A stretch of DNA of 64,000 nt from an uncultured Kangiella sp. (GCA_947503345.1 CANNCW010000004.1:236463-300462), one strand, 5' to 3'. Positions 43,399-53,021 are shown, counted from the stretch's first letter. Made by a program: numbers and translations. The notes: a model not told the origin generated them from the letters alone.

Positions 43399-44502
43399 AT
43401 GACCATTAGTAATACTGAAAATTCATCCTCTGTAACTCAGTGGCTTGAACAGCTCCCAAGCTATTGGCAATTGTTAGCGATTGCTGGATTAACAATGTTC
43501 ATTTATTTGGTGTGGCGTTTTGTCAGTGCTGGTTTGTCGAAGCGCTTCGATCACACCAAAAATATGTGGGATGACTCAATCCTATATGCGTTGAATAAAC
43601 CTATCTCATTAACCATTGTTATTATCGGTATTATTTTCTTATTACAGTCTGTACAAAGAATTTATTTAGAGCAACAGATTATTCCAATGGACGTGTTGGA
43701 TAATTTGAAACGAGTATTTATCGTTTTTGGCGTGAGTTGGGTTTTATTACGTTTAATCAATCGTAGCGAAGCTAACTTATTAAAAAATAAAGATCAGCCA
43801 GAAATAAAGCTTGATGAAACTGGCATCCAAGCGGTTAGTAAACTGTTGCGCCTAATAGTAATCATCATTAGCGCGTTAGTCATGTTCCAGTTATTGCAAA
43901 TACCTATCTCTGGAGTCCTAACTTTTGGTGGTATCGGTGGTATTGCTGTTGGTTTTGCAGCTAAAGATTTGTTGGCGAATTTTTTTGGCGGCTTAATGAT
44001 ATTTCTCGATCGTCCCTTTAAAGTTGGCGATTGGATCCGCTCACCGGATAAAGAAATTGAAGGAACGGTAGAAAACATTGGTTGGCGTCAAACTCGCATT
44101 AGAACCTTTGATAAAAGGCCTTTGTACGTTCCAAACGCGACCTTCACCAGTATTCCCGTAGAGAATCCTTCACGAATGACCAATCGACGCATCAATGAAA
44201 CCATTGGTCTGCGCTACGATGATTGGCAAAAGGTGGAGTCGATTGTTGCTAAAGTAAAAGTTATGTTAGAAAGCCATCCTGAGATCGACCAAAGCGCAAC
44301 CTTAATGGTGAACTTTAATAAGTTTGCAGCTTCCTCTTTGGACTTCTTTATTTATACTTTTACCAAAACTCGGGAATGGCAAAAGTATCATGAAATAAAG
44401 CAAGATGTGTTATTAAAAATCATGCAAATTATTGAGCAAGAAGGCGCTGAAATCGCTTTCCCAACTTCAACCTTACATATTAGTAATCCCGAGAATAACT
44501 AA
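43399..44502 (+). CDS. MscS-family mechanosensitive ion channel
   Basis: This 367-residue protein has four predicted transmembrane helices; the pore helix reads GGIGGIAVGFAAKDLLANFFGG (about 178-199), close to the small-residue Gly/Ala pattern of MscS TM3, and is followed by DRPFKVGDWIR, the start of the beta domain. The cytoplasmic cage continues to the end. It is a medium-size member (E. coli MscS is 286; YnaI 343). It opens under membrane tension to release solutes. Its stop shares one base with the ATG of the DUF2288 gene. Confidence 0.9.
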   Translation: MTISNTENSSSVTQWLEQLPSYWQLLAIAGLTMFIYLVWRFVSAGLSKRFDHTKNMWDDSILYALNKPISLTIVIIGIIFLLQSVQRIYLEQQIIPMDVLDNLKRVFIVFGVSWVLLRLINRSEANLLKNKDQPEIKLDETGIQAVSKLLRLIVIIISALVMFQLLQIPISGVLTFGGIGGIAVGFAAKDLLANFFGGLMIFLDRPFKVGDWIRSPDKEIEGTVENIGWRQTRIRTFDKRPLYVPNATFTSIPVENPSRMTNRRINETIGLRYDDWQKVESIVAKVKVMLESHPEIDQSATLMVNFNKFAASSLDFFIYTFTKTREWQKYHEIKQDVLLKIMQIIEQEGAEIAFPTSTLHISNPENN

Positions 44503-44837
44503 TGAACACAGATAACAAACAACAAACTGATAGCTTTACCGAGCTAACGCCGAGAGAAGAGCTATTCGCTAAGTTAAATGGTGAAACTGCCATAGTTGCC
44601 TGGCAGGAAATCGAGCGATTTTTTGCTAAAGGAAACTTATTGCTCGTAGAAAAGGGCGTTGACTTAATTAACTGCGCTGCCGATATGTCGATGGATAATG
44701 GTGCAGAAATTGGCAAGTTGATTAATGAAGAGAAAATCCAAGCCATGCCAGTGGAATTTGTAAAAGCTAACTGTAAGCCTGATACAGAGTTTTGGACTGT
44801 GGTGGTAGCGCCTTATATTTTGGCTCAGTTGAAATAA
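44502..44837 (+). CDS. DUF2288 family protein
   Basis: This 111-residue small soluble protein matches DUF2288 by the pattern ETAIVAWQEIERFFAKGNLLLV, VDLINCAADMSMDN and the closing WTVVVAPYILAQLK. The function is unknown. It is translationally coupled on both sides: its ATG overlaps the mscS stop (TAATG) and its own stop overlaps the next start in the same way. Confidence 0.75.
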   Translation: MNTDNKQQTDSFTELTPREELFAKLNGETAIVAWQEIERFFAKGNLLLVEKGVDLINCAADMSMDNGAEIGKLINEEKIQAMPVEFVKANCKPDTEFWTVVVAPYILAQLK

Positions 44838-45301
44838 TGGTACTATCTGATGAGCAAAAGGATGTTGCTCTATTACACTCTATTGTTCCTAGTATCGCTG
44901 TACTTTTATATTATTGGCCCGAAGGGTTATTAGTATCTGCTATATTTATTCTTTCTGTTGGAGTTTATAATTTTCTAATCTCTTTAACCTTCTACTACAA
45001 ATCATATAAAGATAAAGAATACTTTAGAATGAACTACATGACTATTATTATAGCGCTAGTATGGTGGTCAATTAATTTAATTAAAAGTGATGGTTTTAAT
45101 ATTACTGGTGGCGCAGTTATGTGGGCTTTCATTTCAGCATTTTTGATGCTTACAATATTTGGAACTGCAGATACAGATAATTTTAAAGAATACGAAGAAA
45201 ATACATTTATAAAGCTTTTAGTAATGTATATTTCTTTGCCCGGTATTTTGTTCGGCTCTTTAGCGACTATTATTTGGATTGTAAAAGATATCTTTTCATA
45301 A
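44837..45301 (+). CDS. Hypothetical membrane protein
   Basis: This protein has 154 residues from the ATG at 44837 (TAATG overlap with DUF2288); a longer frame from 44792 is only overlap. It has four probable transmembrane helices (about 14-45, 62-80, 92-110 and 125-148). It shows no motif and I recognise no family. Base composition is more AT-rich than nagZ-mscS upstream. A strong terminator follows directly, ending the nagZ-mscS-DUF2288 operon. Confidence 0.55.
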   Translation: MVLSDEQKDVALLHSIVPSIAVLLYYWPEGLLVSAIFILSVGVYNFLISLTFYYKSYKDKEYFRMNYMTIIIALVWWSINLIKSDGFNITGGAVMWAFISAFLMLTIFGTADTDNFKEYEENTFIKLLVMYISLPGILFGSLATIIWIVKDIFS

Positions 45302-45303
45302 AT

Positions 45304-45331
45304 AAAAGCCTGAGAGTACCTCAGGCTTTTT
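45304..45331 (+). terminator. Terminator of the nagZ-mscS operon
   Basis: An 11-bp perfect stem AAAAGCCTGAG / CTCAGGCTTTT with an AGTAC loop and T run begins 2 bp after the last gene. It is also usable by the minus-strand gene downstream. Confidence 0.85.
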
Positions 45332-45372
45332 AGCTATTCAATTGGCTCTTACTTGCCAAGAACGATTAATAA

Positions 45373-45657
45373 TTAACCCGCATGCACCACCGCATGAACC
45401 ACATGGTTATATTCAAAGTAAACGGTCATGTTGCCATAATGCCAGGTAGTAATTGGTGGACTGCCTACTGGGCCTTTTACTGATGATGGTTCGCCGAATT
45501 TTTTGCGAACTTGTGATTTTGAGATACCACGTTTTGGGGTTTCGACACTTGATTGTTTTTGTGCGCCTACGGGTACTCTAACTTCGTTTGCTTGAACTGC
45601 TGAATTTGCTCCGAAACCTAGTCCACTGGCTAGTAGTAATACGGCTAATTTCTTCAT
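45373..45657 (-). CDS. Small periplasmic protein with SmpA/BamE-like motif
   Basis: This protein has 94 residues from the ATG at 45657, chosen because AAGGAG precedes it and a signal peptide starts there (KKLAVLLLASGLGFGANSAV, cleavage QA/NE). The mature domain has GISKSQVRKKFGEPSSVKG then PPITTWHYGNMTVYFE, a pattern shared with the small BamE/SmpA-like fold (G-M-t-x-x-q-V-x-x-x-f-G-x-P). It is too short for BamE itself and has no lipobox. It is a common but uncharacterised gammaproteobacterial periplasmic protein. Confidence 0.7.
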   Translation of the reverse strand: MKKLAVLLLASGLGFGANSAVQANEVRVPVGAQKQSSVETPKRGISKSQVRKKFGEPSSVKGPVGSPPITTWHYGNMTVYFEYNHVVHAVVHAG

Positions 45658-45934
45658 TTTGAATAACTCCTTATCGATTTCCTTTAGCATAGCAAAAACA
45701 ACAAGTTAGTAAAATATTTTAAAGGTTTAAAGTAAATTATTGAGAATTGGTTGATTTTAAAAGGTGAACCATTCACTATACCGCCTATCAAAGGCTTAGA
45801 CTGCGCTTCACAATATAAAGCAGAGTCCATAAGCACGCATAAGCATAAGTAGGGCAGAATTACTTCGCTTATGGAATATTTACCCTAAAAATTAATATGG
45901 AAGGTCGGAAAAGTAACTCTGACCCTATTAAAAC

Positions 45935-47182
45935 ATGAAACTACCGTTTTCTTTATTTGTTGGACTAAGATATACCCGTGCTAAGCGACGTGACCGCTTT
46001 ATTTCGCTAATTTCTATTATCTCCATGATCGGCATTGCCTTAGGCGTGATGGTGTTAATCACTGTAATGTCAGTGATGAATGGTTTTGAACGTGAATTGC
46101 GTGATCGTATTTTAGGCGTTTCACCTCACGTTTTAGTGCAAGACTATTCTGGCGAGCTAAAAGATTGGCAAGCAGTGGAAAAGCAGGTTAAGCAAAATTC
46201 GCAAATTCTTGGCGCATCGCCTTATATTCAGTCTGAAACTATGTATCGTCATTTAGGTTTAAGCCAAGTGGGAATTGTTCAGGGGATTCTACCTGAGAAA
46301 CTTTCTGAAGTTTCGGTAGTTCCAGAGAATGTTATAGCAGGTGATATCAACGCTTTAGAGAAAGGCAAATACAATATTATTTTGGGCTCAAGCCTTTCTA
46401 GGCAGTTAGCGGCAGGCGTTGGCGATAAAGTTACTTTGTTGATTTTAAGTCAAACCAAAATGAGCTTGGCGGGTATTAATACTCGTAGTAAACGTTTCAC
46501 CGTGGTTGGTATTTTCGATACCAAATCAGAAGTCGATCAAGGCTTGGCTTTTGTTCATATGGACGATGCAGCTAGTGTGTTACGAATCAAAGAAGGTATT
46601 ACAGCGTTACAGCTTAAAACTGAAGACGTAATGCAAGCTTATGATACGGCTTACGAACTAAATACTTTGTTAGAAGGTAACTATATGTTGTCGGATTGGA
46701 CACGTCAGCATAAGACTTTGTTCAACGCCATTGATATGGAAAAGAAGATTATGTTTATTCTTCTGATTTTCATTATTGCCGTGGCGGCCTTTAATATTGT
46801 TACTTCTTTGGTGATGTTGGTAAAAGAAAAACAGGCTGATATTGCGATTCTTAGAACTCTCGGCGCTAGTCCAAGTTCTGTGATGAAAATTTTTATGACC
46901 TCAGGCGTTGTTAATGGATTTATTGGCACTGTTATTGGTGTGGTGTTGGGGGTTTTATTGGCGACCTATTTGCCCGACATTGTGAGCTGGATCGAAACCA
47001 CTTTTGAGGTACGAGTTTTCCCACAAAATGTATATTTCGTAAACTTCTTGCCGACCCATTTATTACAAGAAGATGTGATTAAAATTGGCTTGTCAGCTTT
47101 TGCTATTAGCGTTTTAGCAACGATTTATCCCGCTTGGAAAGCTTCAAGAATTCAACCTGCGGAGGCACTTAGATATGAGTAA
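45935..47182 (+). CDS. lolC: Lipoprotein-releasing ABC permease (LolC/E/F family)
   Basis: This 415-residue protein has four membrane helices in MacB-like arrangement: one at about 25-50 (ISIISMIGIALGVMVLI), a periplasmic MacB-type domain (about 55-260), then three helices to the C-terminus, where the family ends with YPAWKASRIQPAEALRYE. It extracts outer-membrane lipoproteins from the inner membrane for LolA. There is no ribosome site before the ATG. lolD follows with an 8-bp overlap. No second permease gene (lolE) is present at this locus, so the gene may encode a LolF-type protein acting as a homodimer. Confidence 0.9.
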   Translation: MKLPFSLFVGLRYTRAKRRDRFISLISIISMIGIALGVMVLITVMSVMNGFERELRDRILGVSPHVLVQDYSGELKDWQAVEKQVKQNSQILGASPYIQSETMYRHLGLSQVGIVQGILPEKLSEVSVVPENVIAGDINALEKGKYNIILGSSLSRQLAAGVGDKVTLLILSQTKMSLAGINTRSKRFTVVGIFDTKSEVDQGLAFVHMDDAASVLRIKEGITALQLKTEDVMQAYDTAYELNTLLEGNYMLSDWTRQHKTLFNAIDMEKKIMFILLIFIIAVAAFNIVTSLVMLVKEKQADIAILRTLGASPSSVMKIFMTSGVVNGFIGTVIGVVLGVLLATYLPDIVSWIETTFEVRVFPQNVYFVNFLPTHLLQEDVIKIGLSAFAISVLATIYPAWKASRIQPAEALRYE

Positions 47183-47867
47183 TTCTACTAATAATCACCT
47201 TATCGAAGTCAAAGGTTTAGATCGTAGTTACAAAGACGGTGCTCTACAAGTTGAGGTCTTAAATGATCTAAACTTTACTGTTGGGAAGGGTGAGCAGTTG
47301 GCCATTGTTGGTGCTTCGGGCTCAGGTAAAAGTACCTTGTTACACTTGATTGGCGCTTTGGATAAGCCTAATTCAGGTGATGTAATTATTAATGGTCAAA
47401 ATATTCATAAATTATCACGTAAAGCCCAAGGTAACTTCAGAAATCAATACATTGGGTTTGTCTATCAATTCCATCATTTATTGCCAGAATTTACTGCTGA
47501 AGAAAATGTTGCCATGCCATTAATTATTGCTGGTATGAATCGCGCAAAAGCTTTGTCAGAAGCTGCTGACGTGATTGAGAAAGTAGGGCTGACTAATCGC
47601 AAGTTACACAAGCCTGCGGAATTGTCGGGCGGCGAGCGTCAACGCATAGCCTTTGCAAGAGCAATTGTAAATAAGCCATTAGTGGTATTAGCAGATGAGC
47701 CAACTGGTAACTTAGATCATGGTACGGCTGAGCGGGTTTACGACTTAATGCGCGAGCTTAATCAAGAGTTAGGCACTAGTTTTGTGACCGTAACTCATGA
47801 TTTGGAATTAGCTGGCAAAATGCAAAGGCAATTGAAGTTGGAAGATGGGGTTTTAAAGAGACTTTAG
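47175..47867 (+). CDS. lolD: Lipoprotein-releasing ABC transporter ATP-binding protein
   Basis: This 230-residue ATPase has Walker A GASGSGKSTLLHLIGALD, the Q-loop FVYQFHHLLPEFTAEEN, signature LSGGERQRIAFARA, Walker B VVLADEPTGNLD and switch His (TVTHD). FHHLLPEFTAEENV is typical of LolD in particular. It overlaps the permease gene (ATGAGTAA) and completes the LolCD part of the transporter. The next gene is convergent and overlaps the lolD stop by four bases. Confidence 0.96.
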   Translation: MSNSTNNHLIEVKGLDRSYKDGALQVEVLNDLNFTVGKGEQLAIVGASGSGKSTLLHLIGALDKPNSGDVIINGQNIHKLSRKAQGNFRNQYIGFVYQFHHLLPEFTAEENVAMPLIIAGMNRAKALSEAADVIEKVGLTNRKLHKPAELSGGERQRIAFARAIVNKPLVVLADEPTGNLDHGTAERVYDLMRELNQELGTSFVTVTHDLELAGKMQRQLKLEDGVLKRL

Positions 47868-48223
47868 TGTACTTTGAAATCCCAAACTAGACTTATTAAG
47901 TAGACCAAAACAAGCCCTAGAAGTGTAGCTAGGAAATCTATTATATCAAAAGTTCGACTAGTCCAGCTTTGTTCTAATTCATAGAATAATGCGCCTGTAG
48001 TCATTAATGTGGCTGATTTCCAAAAGTAGCTGTTATCAGGGTTCTTTTTAAATACTGGAATTAAAAATATTAGCCCCACGATAAACAAAAGGCTCGGAGA
48101 AGATCCGTAAATAATATTAGATATGTCATCACTTAATTGATTATTTCGGCGAATGATTTTCACCGAGATTGTTAAAACAAAGCAACAAACTGATACTAAT
48201 AAGCAATAATGTCTATTTGTCAT
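47864..48223 (-). CDS. VanZ-like small membrane protein
   Basis: This protein has 119 residues from the ATG at 48223; a GTG at 48229 adds two residues. AGGTGA directly precedes the ATG. Four predicted helices with DIIDFLATLLGLVLVYLIS at the end and an ELEQSW segment before it resemble the VanZ-like/antibiotic-resistance-associated membrane fold, but similarity is limited. It overlaps the end of the DUF2062 gene, suggesting coupling. Confidence 0.5.
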   Translation of the reverse strand: MTNRHYCLLVSVCCFVLTISVKIIRRNNQLSDDISNIIYGSSPSLLFIVGLIFLIPVFKKNPDNSYFWKSATLMTTGALFYELEQSWTSRTFDIIDFLATLLGLVLVYLISLVWDFKVH

Positions 48224-48770
48224 TTTCACCTATATGCAACGTCTCTTTGATCTTCTTTTTCCAGCGCTCTTTCCTTGCACGCCATGCCATAACCACATGG
48301 TAGCGCCATGCCATTTGGATGGCGAAGTAGCCTAGTAAGCCTGCTACGATGGCGCAAATTAGGCAACCGAGTAAGAAGGGCTTCCAGATTAAAATTAATT
48401 CATTTTGTAGCCATGCCATCGATAGCTCAAATTCGAATGGGCTTTCTGGTGTACCTAATGTCCATGCGCCGACTTTGTAGGCGAAGTAAAACATAGGCGG
48501 AATGGTTAGTGGGTTGGTGACCCAGCAAGTAGCAACAGAAACGGGTAAGTTTGCTCGGAAATAGATGGCTAGTCCTGCGGCTATGACCATTTGGAATGGT
48601 ACAGGAATAAAAGCGCAAAAAAGCCCTATGCCAATCGCCATTGATGCTGAGTAGCGGTTGAGGTGCCACAATTGTGGTTCATGCAACCAGTTGCCGAAAA
48701 TCTTCAGGAAGCGATTCTCTTTTATCTTTTTAGGATCTGGTGAGATCTTTTTAAAAAACTTGCGCGGCAT
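48213..48770 (-). CDS. DUF2062 domain protein
   Basis: This 185-residue protein has the DUF2062 layout: a basic N-terminus, then LNRYSASMAIGIGLFCAFIPVPFQM, and NPLTIPPMFYFAYKVGAWTLG, all highly conserved, with three or four membrane helices and a charged C-terminus. The function is unknown. It is divergent from comEC (53-bp gap), a neighbourhood common in gammaproteobacteria. Confidence 0.88.
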   Translation of the reverse strand: MPRKFFKKISPDPKKIKENRFLKIFGNWLHEPQLWHLNRYSASMAIGIGLFCAFIPVPFQMVIAAGLAIYFRANLPVSVATCWVTNPLTIPPMFYFAYKVGAWTLGTPESPFEFELSMAWLQNELILIWKPFLLGCLICAIVAGLLGYFAIQMAWRYHVVMAWRARKERWKKKIKETLHIGENDK

Positions 48771-48823
48771 CTTCTTATAATATTACACTGTTCTAGTTAT
48801 TTAATCTCTCTAAAAGGAATTTC

Positions 48824-51109
48824 ATGCTCAAATGGATATTGGGCTTCCTGTTAGGCTGTTGTAGCATTTTTTGGCTACCGCAAACCTTATCCGTTAATAT
48901 GTGGATAGCGACGGCCTTTGTTTTAATAATTGGTCTGGTAATAGCAGGAAAAGTTCACTCATCAATCATTAGCGCTTTAAATCTTAGCGTTATCGGCTTT
49001 TGCATGGGCCTTTTATGGCTTAATTTACATTCCGAATTGCGTTTAAAACATCAAATTGTCGAGCCATTGCCAGAGAGTCGCATTATAAAAGCCAAACTGG
49101 TTTCAATTCCACAAGTTTATTCTCAACTATTGCAATTTAAAGTTGAGGTCGTCGCTAGTGAAAATCAAGCTCAATCGAATATAAAGTTAGAAGACCAAAA
49201 ATTGAAAATGAGTTGGTATCGGTATCAAGAAGATTTTGATTATGATGATTTGCCAAGGCTTGGAGAGGTATGGCAATTTGAAACTAAGATTAAACCTATA
49301 ACGGCTGCATTAAATATTGAGGGTTATGATGCTGAGAAGCAGGCATTTATCGAAGGTTTAGTAGGAAAAGGAAGTATCAAAAAGGGCACAGCTAAACGTT
49401 TGATTGAGACTGAACCTTTCTCTATTGATTATTTGAGACAAAGTTTACACGAAAGTTTATCAAGCTTTGAAAACGCTGGTATTTTGCAAGCTTTGCTGGT
49501 TGGCGAAAAATCTGGAATCGATCTAGAGCAACGGCAAAAGATTCAGGCGCTGGGCATTAGTCACTTGTTGGCTATTTCAGGTTTGCACATTAGTATTATT
49601 GCAGGTTTAGCTTTTTGGATAGGCAATAGAGCTGTTGCATTAATCAATCGAATAGGATTAAGCATTACACCTGTCTATGGCGCTGCAGTAATTAGCCTAT
49701 TAGCGGCTTTGTTTTATAGCGCCTTAGCCGGCTTTTCCATAGCAACGGTACGTGCGTTAATTATGTGGGCGGTATTTGTGGTGACCTTAATCAGCGCCAA
49801 TAACCGAAGCTTAATAAGGAGTTTGGCTATTGCGTTGATTATTATCTTAGTAATCGATCCCATTAGCGTTTTATCCTTTGGCTTTTGGCTAACCTTTATT
49901 GCCATCGCCATTATTGGAGCGGTTCTTTCTGGACGGGTCCTTTTTGCCAGCAAAATTTGGTTAGCCATAAAAACTCAATGGTATGTTTCTGTTGGTATGG
50001 CGTTAGTAGTGGCGTTTTTATTTCAACAAGTAAGCGCATTAGCTTTTGTTGTTAACTTAATTTTAATACCTCTATTCAGTTTTTTGGTTCTACCGATGGT
50101 TTTTATTGCCGTCCTTATTTTGTTGTTATTTAAATCTAGCTTGCTATTAAGTCTATTGGATAAGGCTTTTAGCTTGTTTTTTGATTTGGTCGATATTCAG
50201 TTTTTACAAGAGCAAAGTCTATTCTTGCAAACTGCAATTAATGATTGGGCTTTTCTTTTGCTGGTTTTAGGATACCTGCTTTATTTATTACCAGTAGGGC
50301 GTTTGAAAATATTGCCAGCCAGTGTATTTGTTTTGTTGGCAATTCTTACATGGTTAAAACCTTATAAAAGTCCAGATTACAAACTTGTGATATTTGACGT
50401 TGGTCATGGTCTAGCGAATTTGGTTTACAATCATGAAATTGCAATTTTATACGATACAGCTTTTGCCAATGATGGTTTCTCTTATGCAGAAACTACCCTA
50501 ATCCCTAGCTTGAGAAAACTTGGAATTCACAAACTCGATGCTTTGATTGTTAGCCATGATGATATGGACCATTCTGGTGGATTAAAGGCGCTACTAAAAG
50601 CTTTTGAAATAGATTTATTGATTAATAGCAAGAAGTGTAATAAGTATCCAACACTTTCTTTTAATGATTTGCAAATAGAGCTTTACTCTGCTTTTGGTGC
50701 TACTAAAGATGTTAAAAGTAACAATCGATCTTGTGTGACCAAGATCATCACTGGTAATCACACTGCTTTGTTTACAGGTGATATTGAAAAGCAAGCGGAG
50801 TTAGCCTTGTTAAAACAAGGTGCAAATCTTCAAGTGGATTTTCTTTTATCACCACATCATGGCAGTAATACATCTTCTCAATACCCCTTTATTAAAAGCG
50901 TTAATGGGCGAATAGTGATTCATTCAACGGACCGATTTAACCGCTTTGGTTTTCCTAAATTAAAAGTACAACAACGTTATCAAGAGATGGGGTACCAACA
51001 GTTATCGACAGGGTGTCATGGAATGTTAACCATTAATCTTAGAACTGCTGAGATAATAAAAATGCGCCAACAAAGGCGCATTTGGAGATTTCAAGAGTGT
51101 ACTTTCTAA
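48824..51109 (+). CDS. comEC: DNA internalisation competence protein ComEC/Rec2
   Basis: This 761-residue protein forms the inner-membrane channel for single-stranded DNA uptake. It has an N-terminal membrane part and OB-like DUF4131 domain (about 1-190), the Competence domain with LLAISGLHISIIAG (about 245-258) and many helices, and a C-terminal metallo-beta-lactamase-like domain from about 515: FDVGHGLANLV, SHDDMDHSGGL, TGDIEKQ, LSPHHGSNTSSQ. The metal-binding SHxxxDH motif is complete. AAAGGAATTTC precedes the ATG. It indicates potential natural competence; no other com gene is in this window. Confidence 0.95.
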   Translation: MLKWILGFLLGCCSIFWLPQTLSVNMWIATAFVLIIGLVIAGKVHSSIISALNLSVIGFCMGLLWLNLHSELRLKHQIVEPLPESRIIKAKLVSIPQVYSQLLQFKVEVVASENQAQSNIKLEDQKLKMSWYRYQEDFDYDDLPRLGEVWQFETKIKPITAALNIEGYDAEKQAFIEGLVGKGSIKKGTAKRLIETEPFSIDYLRQSLHESLSSFENAGILQALLVGEKSGIDLEQRQKIQALGISHLLAISGLHISIIAGLAFWIGNRAVALINRIGLSITPVYGAAVISLLAALFYSALAGFSIATVRALIMWAVFVVTLISANNRSLIRSLAIALIIILVIDPISVLSFGFWLTFIAIAIIGAVLSGRVLFASKIWLAIKTQWYVSVGMALVVAFLFQQVSALAFVVNLILIPLFSFLVLPMVFIAVLILLLFKSSLLLSLLDKAFSLFFDLVDIQFLQEQSLFLQTAINDWAFLLLVLGYLLYLLPVGRLKILPASVFVLLAILTWLKPYKSPDYKLVIFDVGHGLANLVYNHEIAILYDTAFANDGFSYAETTLIPSLRKLGIHKLDALIVSHDDMDHSGGLKALLKAFEIDLLINSKKCNKYPTLSFNDLQIELYSAFGATKDVKSNNRSCVTKIITGNHTALFTGDIEKQAELALLKQGANLQVDFLLSPHHGSNTSSQYPFIKSVNGRIVIHSTDRFNRFGFPKLKVQQRYQEMGYQQLSTGCHGMLTINLRTAEIIKMRQQRRIWRFQECTF

Positions 51110-52408
51110 CTATTTTTTATATGAGTTCATATAATCTAAAGTTAATTGGGTCATAGCCTGTACACCGTATTTCATTCCTGACTCATCGATATAGAAGTCA
51201 GGTGTATGATGAGAAGCAACTTCTGACGCTGGTTTGCCTTTAGGTTTTCCGCCTAAAAAGAAATACAAACCTGGAACTTCTTTAGCAAAGAAAGAAAAAT
51301 CTTCAGCGCCGGTTACTGGCTCAACAATGATCAAGTTTTCAGCTACCGATTTTAAGGTCGGCATCATTTGCTCGGTTAGTTTTTCGTTGTTGTAAGTAAC
51401 AGGGTAAGAGGTTGAGTAGGGGATTTCTACTTTCACTTTGGCGCCCATACTTTGGCCAATTAACTCAGCTTTTTCAGTAATAAGTTTGCGAGTTTTAGCT
51501 TTGTCTGCTTCTGTAAAGGTTCGCACCGTTCCTAGCATTTCCAATTTTTCAGGGATAATATTTGAGCGAACCCCACCATGTATAGCACCAATGGTTACTA
51601 CTGCAGGGTCTTTGGTTAATTCCATATGGCGACTGACAACGGTTTGCAAGCCATTAACGATTTGGGCAGCAGTTACGATTGGATCGATACTTGCCCAAGG
51701 TCTTGAACCATGTGCTTGCTTACCTTCAACGGTGATTTTCATGTCGTCAACGCCAGCCATAATGCCTTGCGCTTTAACACCAATGGTTCCAACTTCAACG
51801 CCTGCCCAGATGTGCAAACCAAATACCACATCAACACCTTTCATAACGCCTTCTTTTACCATTAATTCAGCACCGCCTTCCTCACCTGCAGGTGCGCCTT
51901 CTTCAGCTGGCTGAAAGATAAATTTAACGGTACCAGAGAGCTCTGATTGCATGTCGGTTAAAATTTCAGCAACCCCCATCAACATGGCAACATGAGTGTC
52001 GTGGCCACAAGCATGCATGACAGGAACTTGCTCGCCGTTGTATTCAGAAATAGCTTTTGAAGCAAAAGGTACTGGCGTACGTTCTTTAACGGGAAGGGCA
52101 TCCATGTCGGCTCTAAGTGCAACCACAGGCCCCGGCTTACCACCAACAAGAGTTGCCACTACGCCAGTATGTGCCACTTCAGTTTGCACATCTAAGCCTA
52201 GAGACTTTAGATGTTTAGTAATGTATTTGGCGGTTTCAAATTCACGGTTGGATAGCTCAGGATTTTCATGTAAATGACGACGCCATTCGACAACTTTCAA
52301 GTTTATATTTTTTGCTTGCTTTAAGGTGTCTAACTCATTGGCATGAGCCCCATGAGGTGAAAACATGATTGTTATTAGTATAAATGAAAATATATATTGG
52401 AATTTCAC
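51110..52408 (-). CDS. Secreted M20-family amidohydrolase (N-acyl-amino acid / hippurate hydrolase type)
   Basis: This 432-residue protein has a signal peptide (about 1-23, ending AHA/NE). The M20D pattern is clear: RRHLHENPELSNREFETA, ALRADMDALPVKE, MHACGHDTHVAMLMG with metal-binding Cys-Gly-His-Asp, and FQPAEEGAPAGEEGG, with VTGAEDFSFFAKEVPGLYFFLGG at the end. These two-metal enzymes cleave N-acyl or amidated amino acids. Export to the periplasm fits nutrient scavenging together with the M2 peptidase. It is convergent with comEC with no gap. Confidence 0.9.
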   Translation of the reverse strand: MKFQYIFSFILITIMFSPHGAHANELDTLKQAKNINLKVVEWRRHLHENPELSNREFETAKYITKHLKSLGLDVQTEVAHTGVVATLVGGKPGPVVALRADMDALPVKERTPVPFASKAISEYNGEQVPVMHACGHDTHVAMLMGVAEILTDMQSELSGTVKFIFQPAEEGAPAGEEGGAELMVKEGVMKGVDVVFGLHIWAGVEVGTIGVKAQGIMAGVDDMKITVEGKQAHGSRPWASIDPIVTAAQIVNGLQTVVSRHMELTKDPAVVTIGAIHGGVRSNIIPEKLEMLGTVRTFTEADKAKTRKLITEKAELIGQSMGAKVKVEIPYSTSYPVTYNNEKLTEQMMPTLKSVAENLIIVEPVTGAEDFSFFAKEVPGLYFFLGGKPKGKPASEVASHHTPDFYIDESGMKYGVQAMTQLTLDYMNSYKK

Positions 52409-52658
52409 GGAGAGGTCTCTTCTTTTTAAATAATCTAGCTAATCTGCCTAAATATGCTCTAAATTGCAACATTATTTATAAATGTCTTTTATTTTTACAG
52501 ACGTCGAAATTTATTACATCGACAAATGACAATTTCAATAATTGTGAACCAGTTTTAAGGTTAGTGAGACATAATCAGTTTGGTCTGAAGTGCTTTGGCA
52601 ATTAGAATTTCAGTACCTTTCAAGGGTTGAAAGGTTTAAAGGTATTAAGGAGATTATT

Positions 52659-53021
52659 ATGAAATGTTCTAAAGTTTTTTCATTGTCATTATTGGCGCTT
52701 TTTTCTTCGGCTTCTTTTGCAGAGCCAGCAGTTATGATATCTGATTTTCGTTGCACATTATTCGATGGGGATGGCGGTTTTTTCTCTACTAACGACACCA
52801 AAGTAGTTAATTCGAATAACGGCAAAGGTGGCCAGATAAATTTCAAATGTCATGCTTCTGGAGTCCCTAACTCTACAGGGACTGCTGTACATTACGATTT
52901 TGAAAGTACAGGCCAGCGCTGTAATACGCTTTTTGGATCTACAACAGATTGGAAAGAAGTTGTAGATTCAGAAGGGAACGCTCAATTAACTTGCAAAATA
53001 CATGTAAAAGGTAATAGCTAA
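52659..53021 (+). CDS. Small secreted protein of unknown function
   Basis: This protein has 120 residues from the ATG at 52659, preceded by AAGGAG. It has a signal peptide of about 20 residues ending SFA/EP. The mature part has four cysteines (DFRCTLFD, FKCHASG, RCNTLF and TCKIH), likely two disulfides, in a beta-rich context. Similar four-cysteine periplasmic proteins occur in marine gammaproteobacteria but I know no function. It is a single-gene unit with a downstream terminator and its own promoter region in the 180-bp gap. Confidence 0.65.
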   Translation: MKCSKVFSLSLLALFSSASFAEPAVMISDFRCTLFDGDGGFFSTNDTKVVNSNNGKGGQINFKCHASGVPNSTGTAVHYDFESTGQRCNTLFGSTTDWKEVVDSEGNAQLTCKIHVKGNS

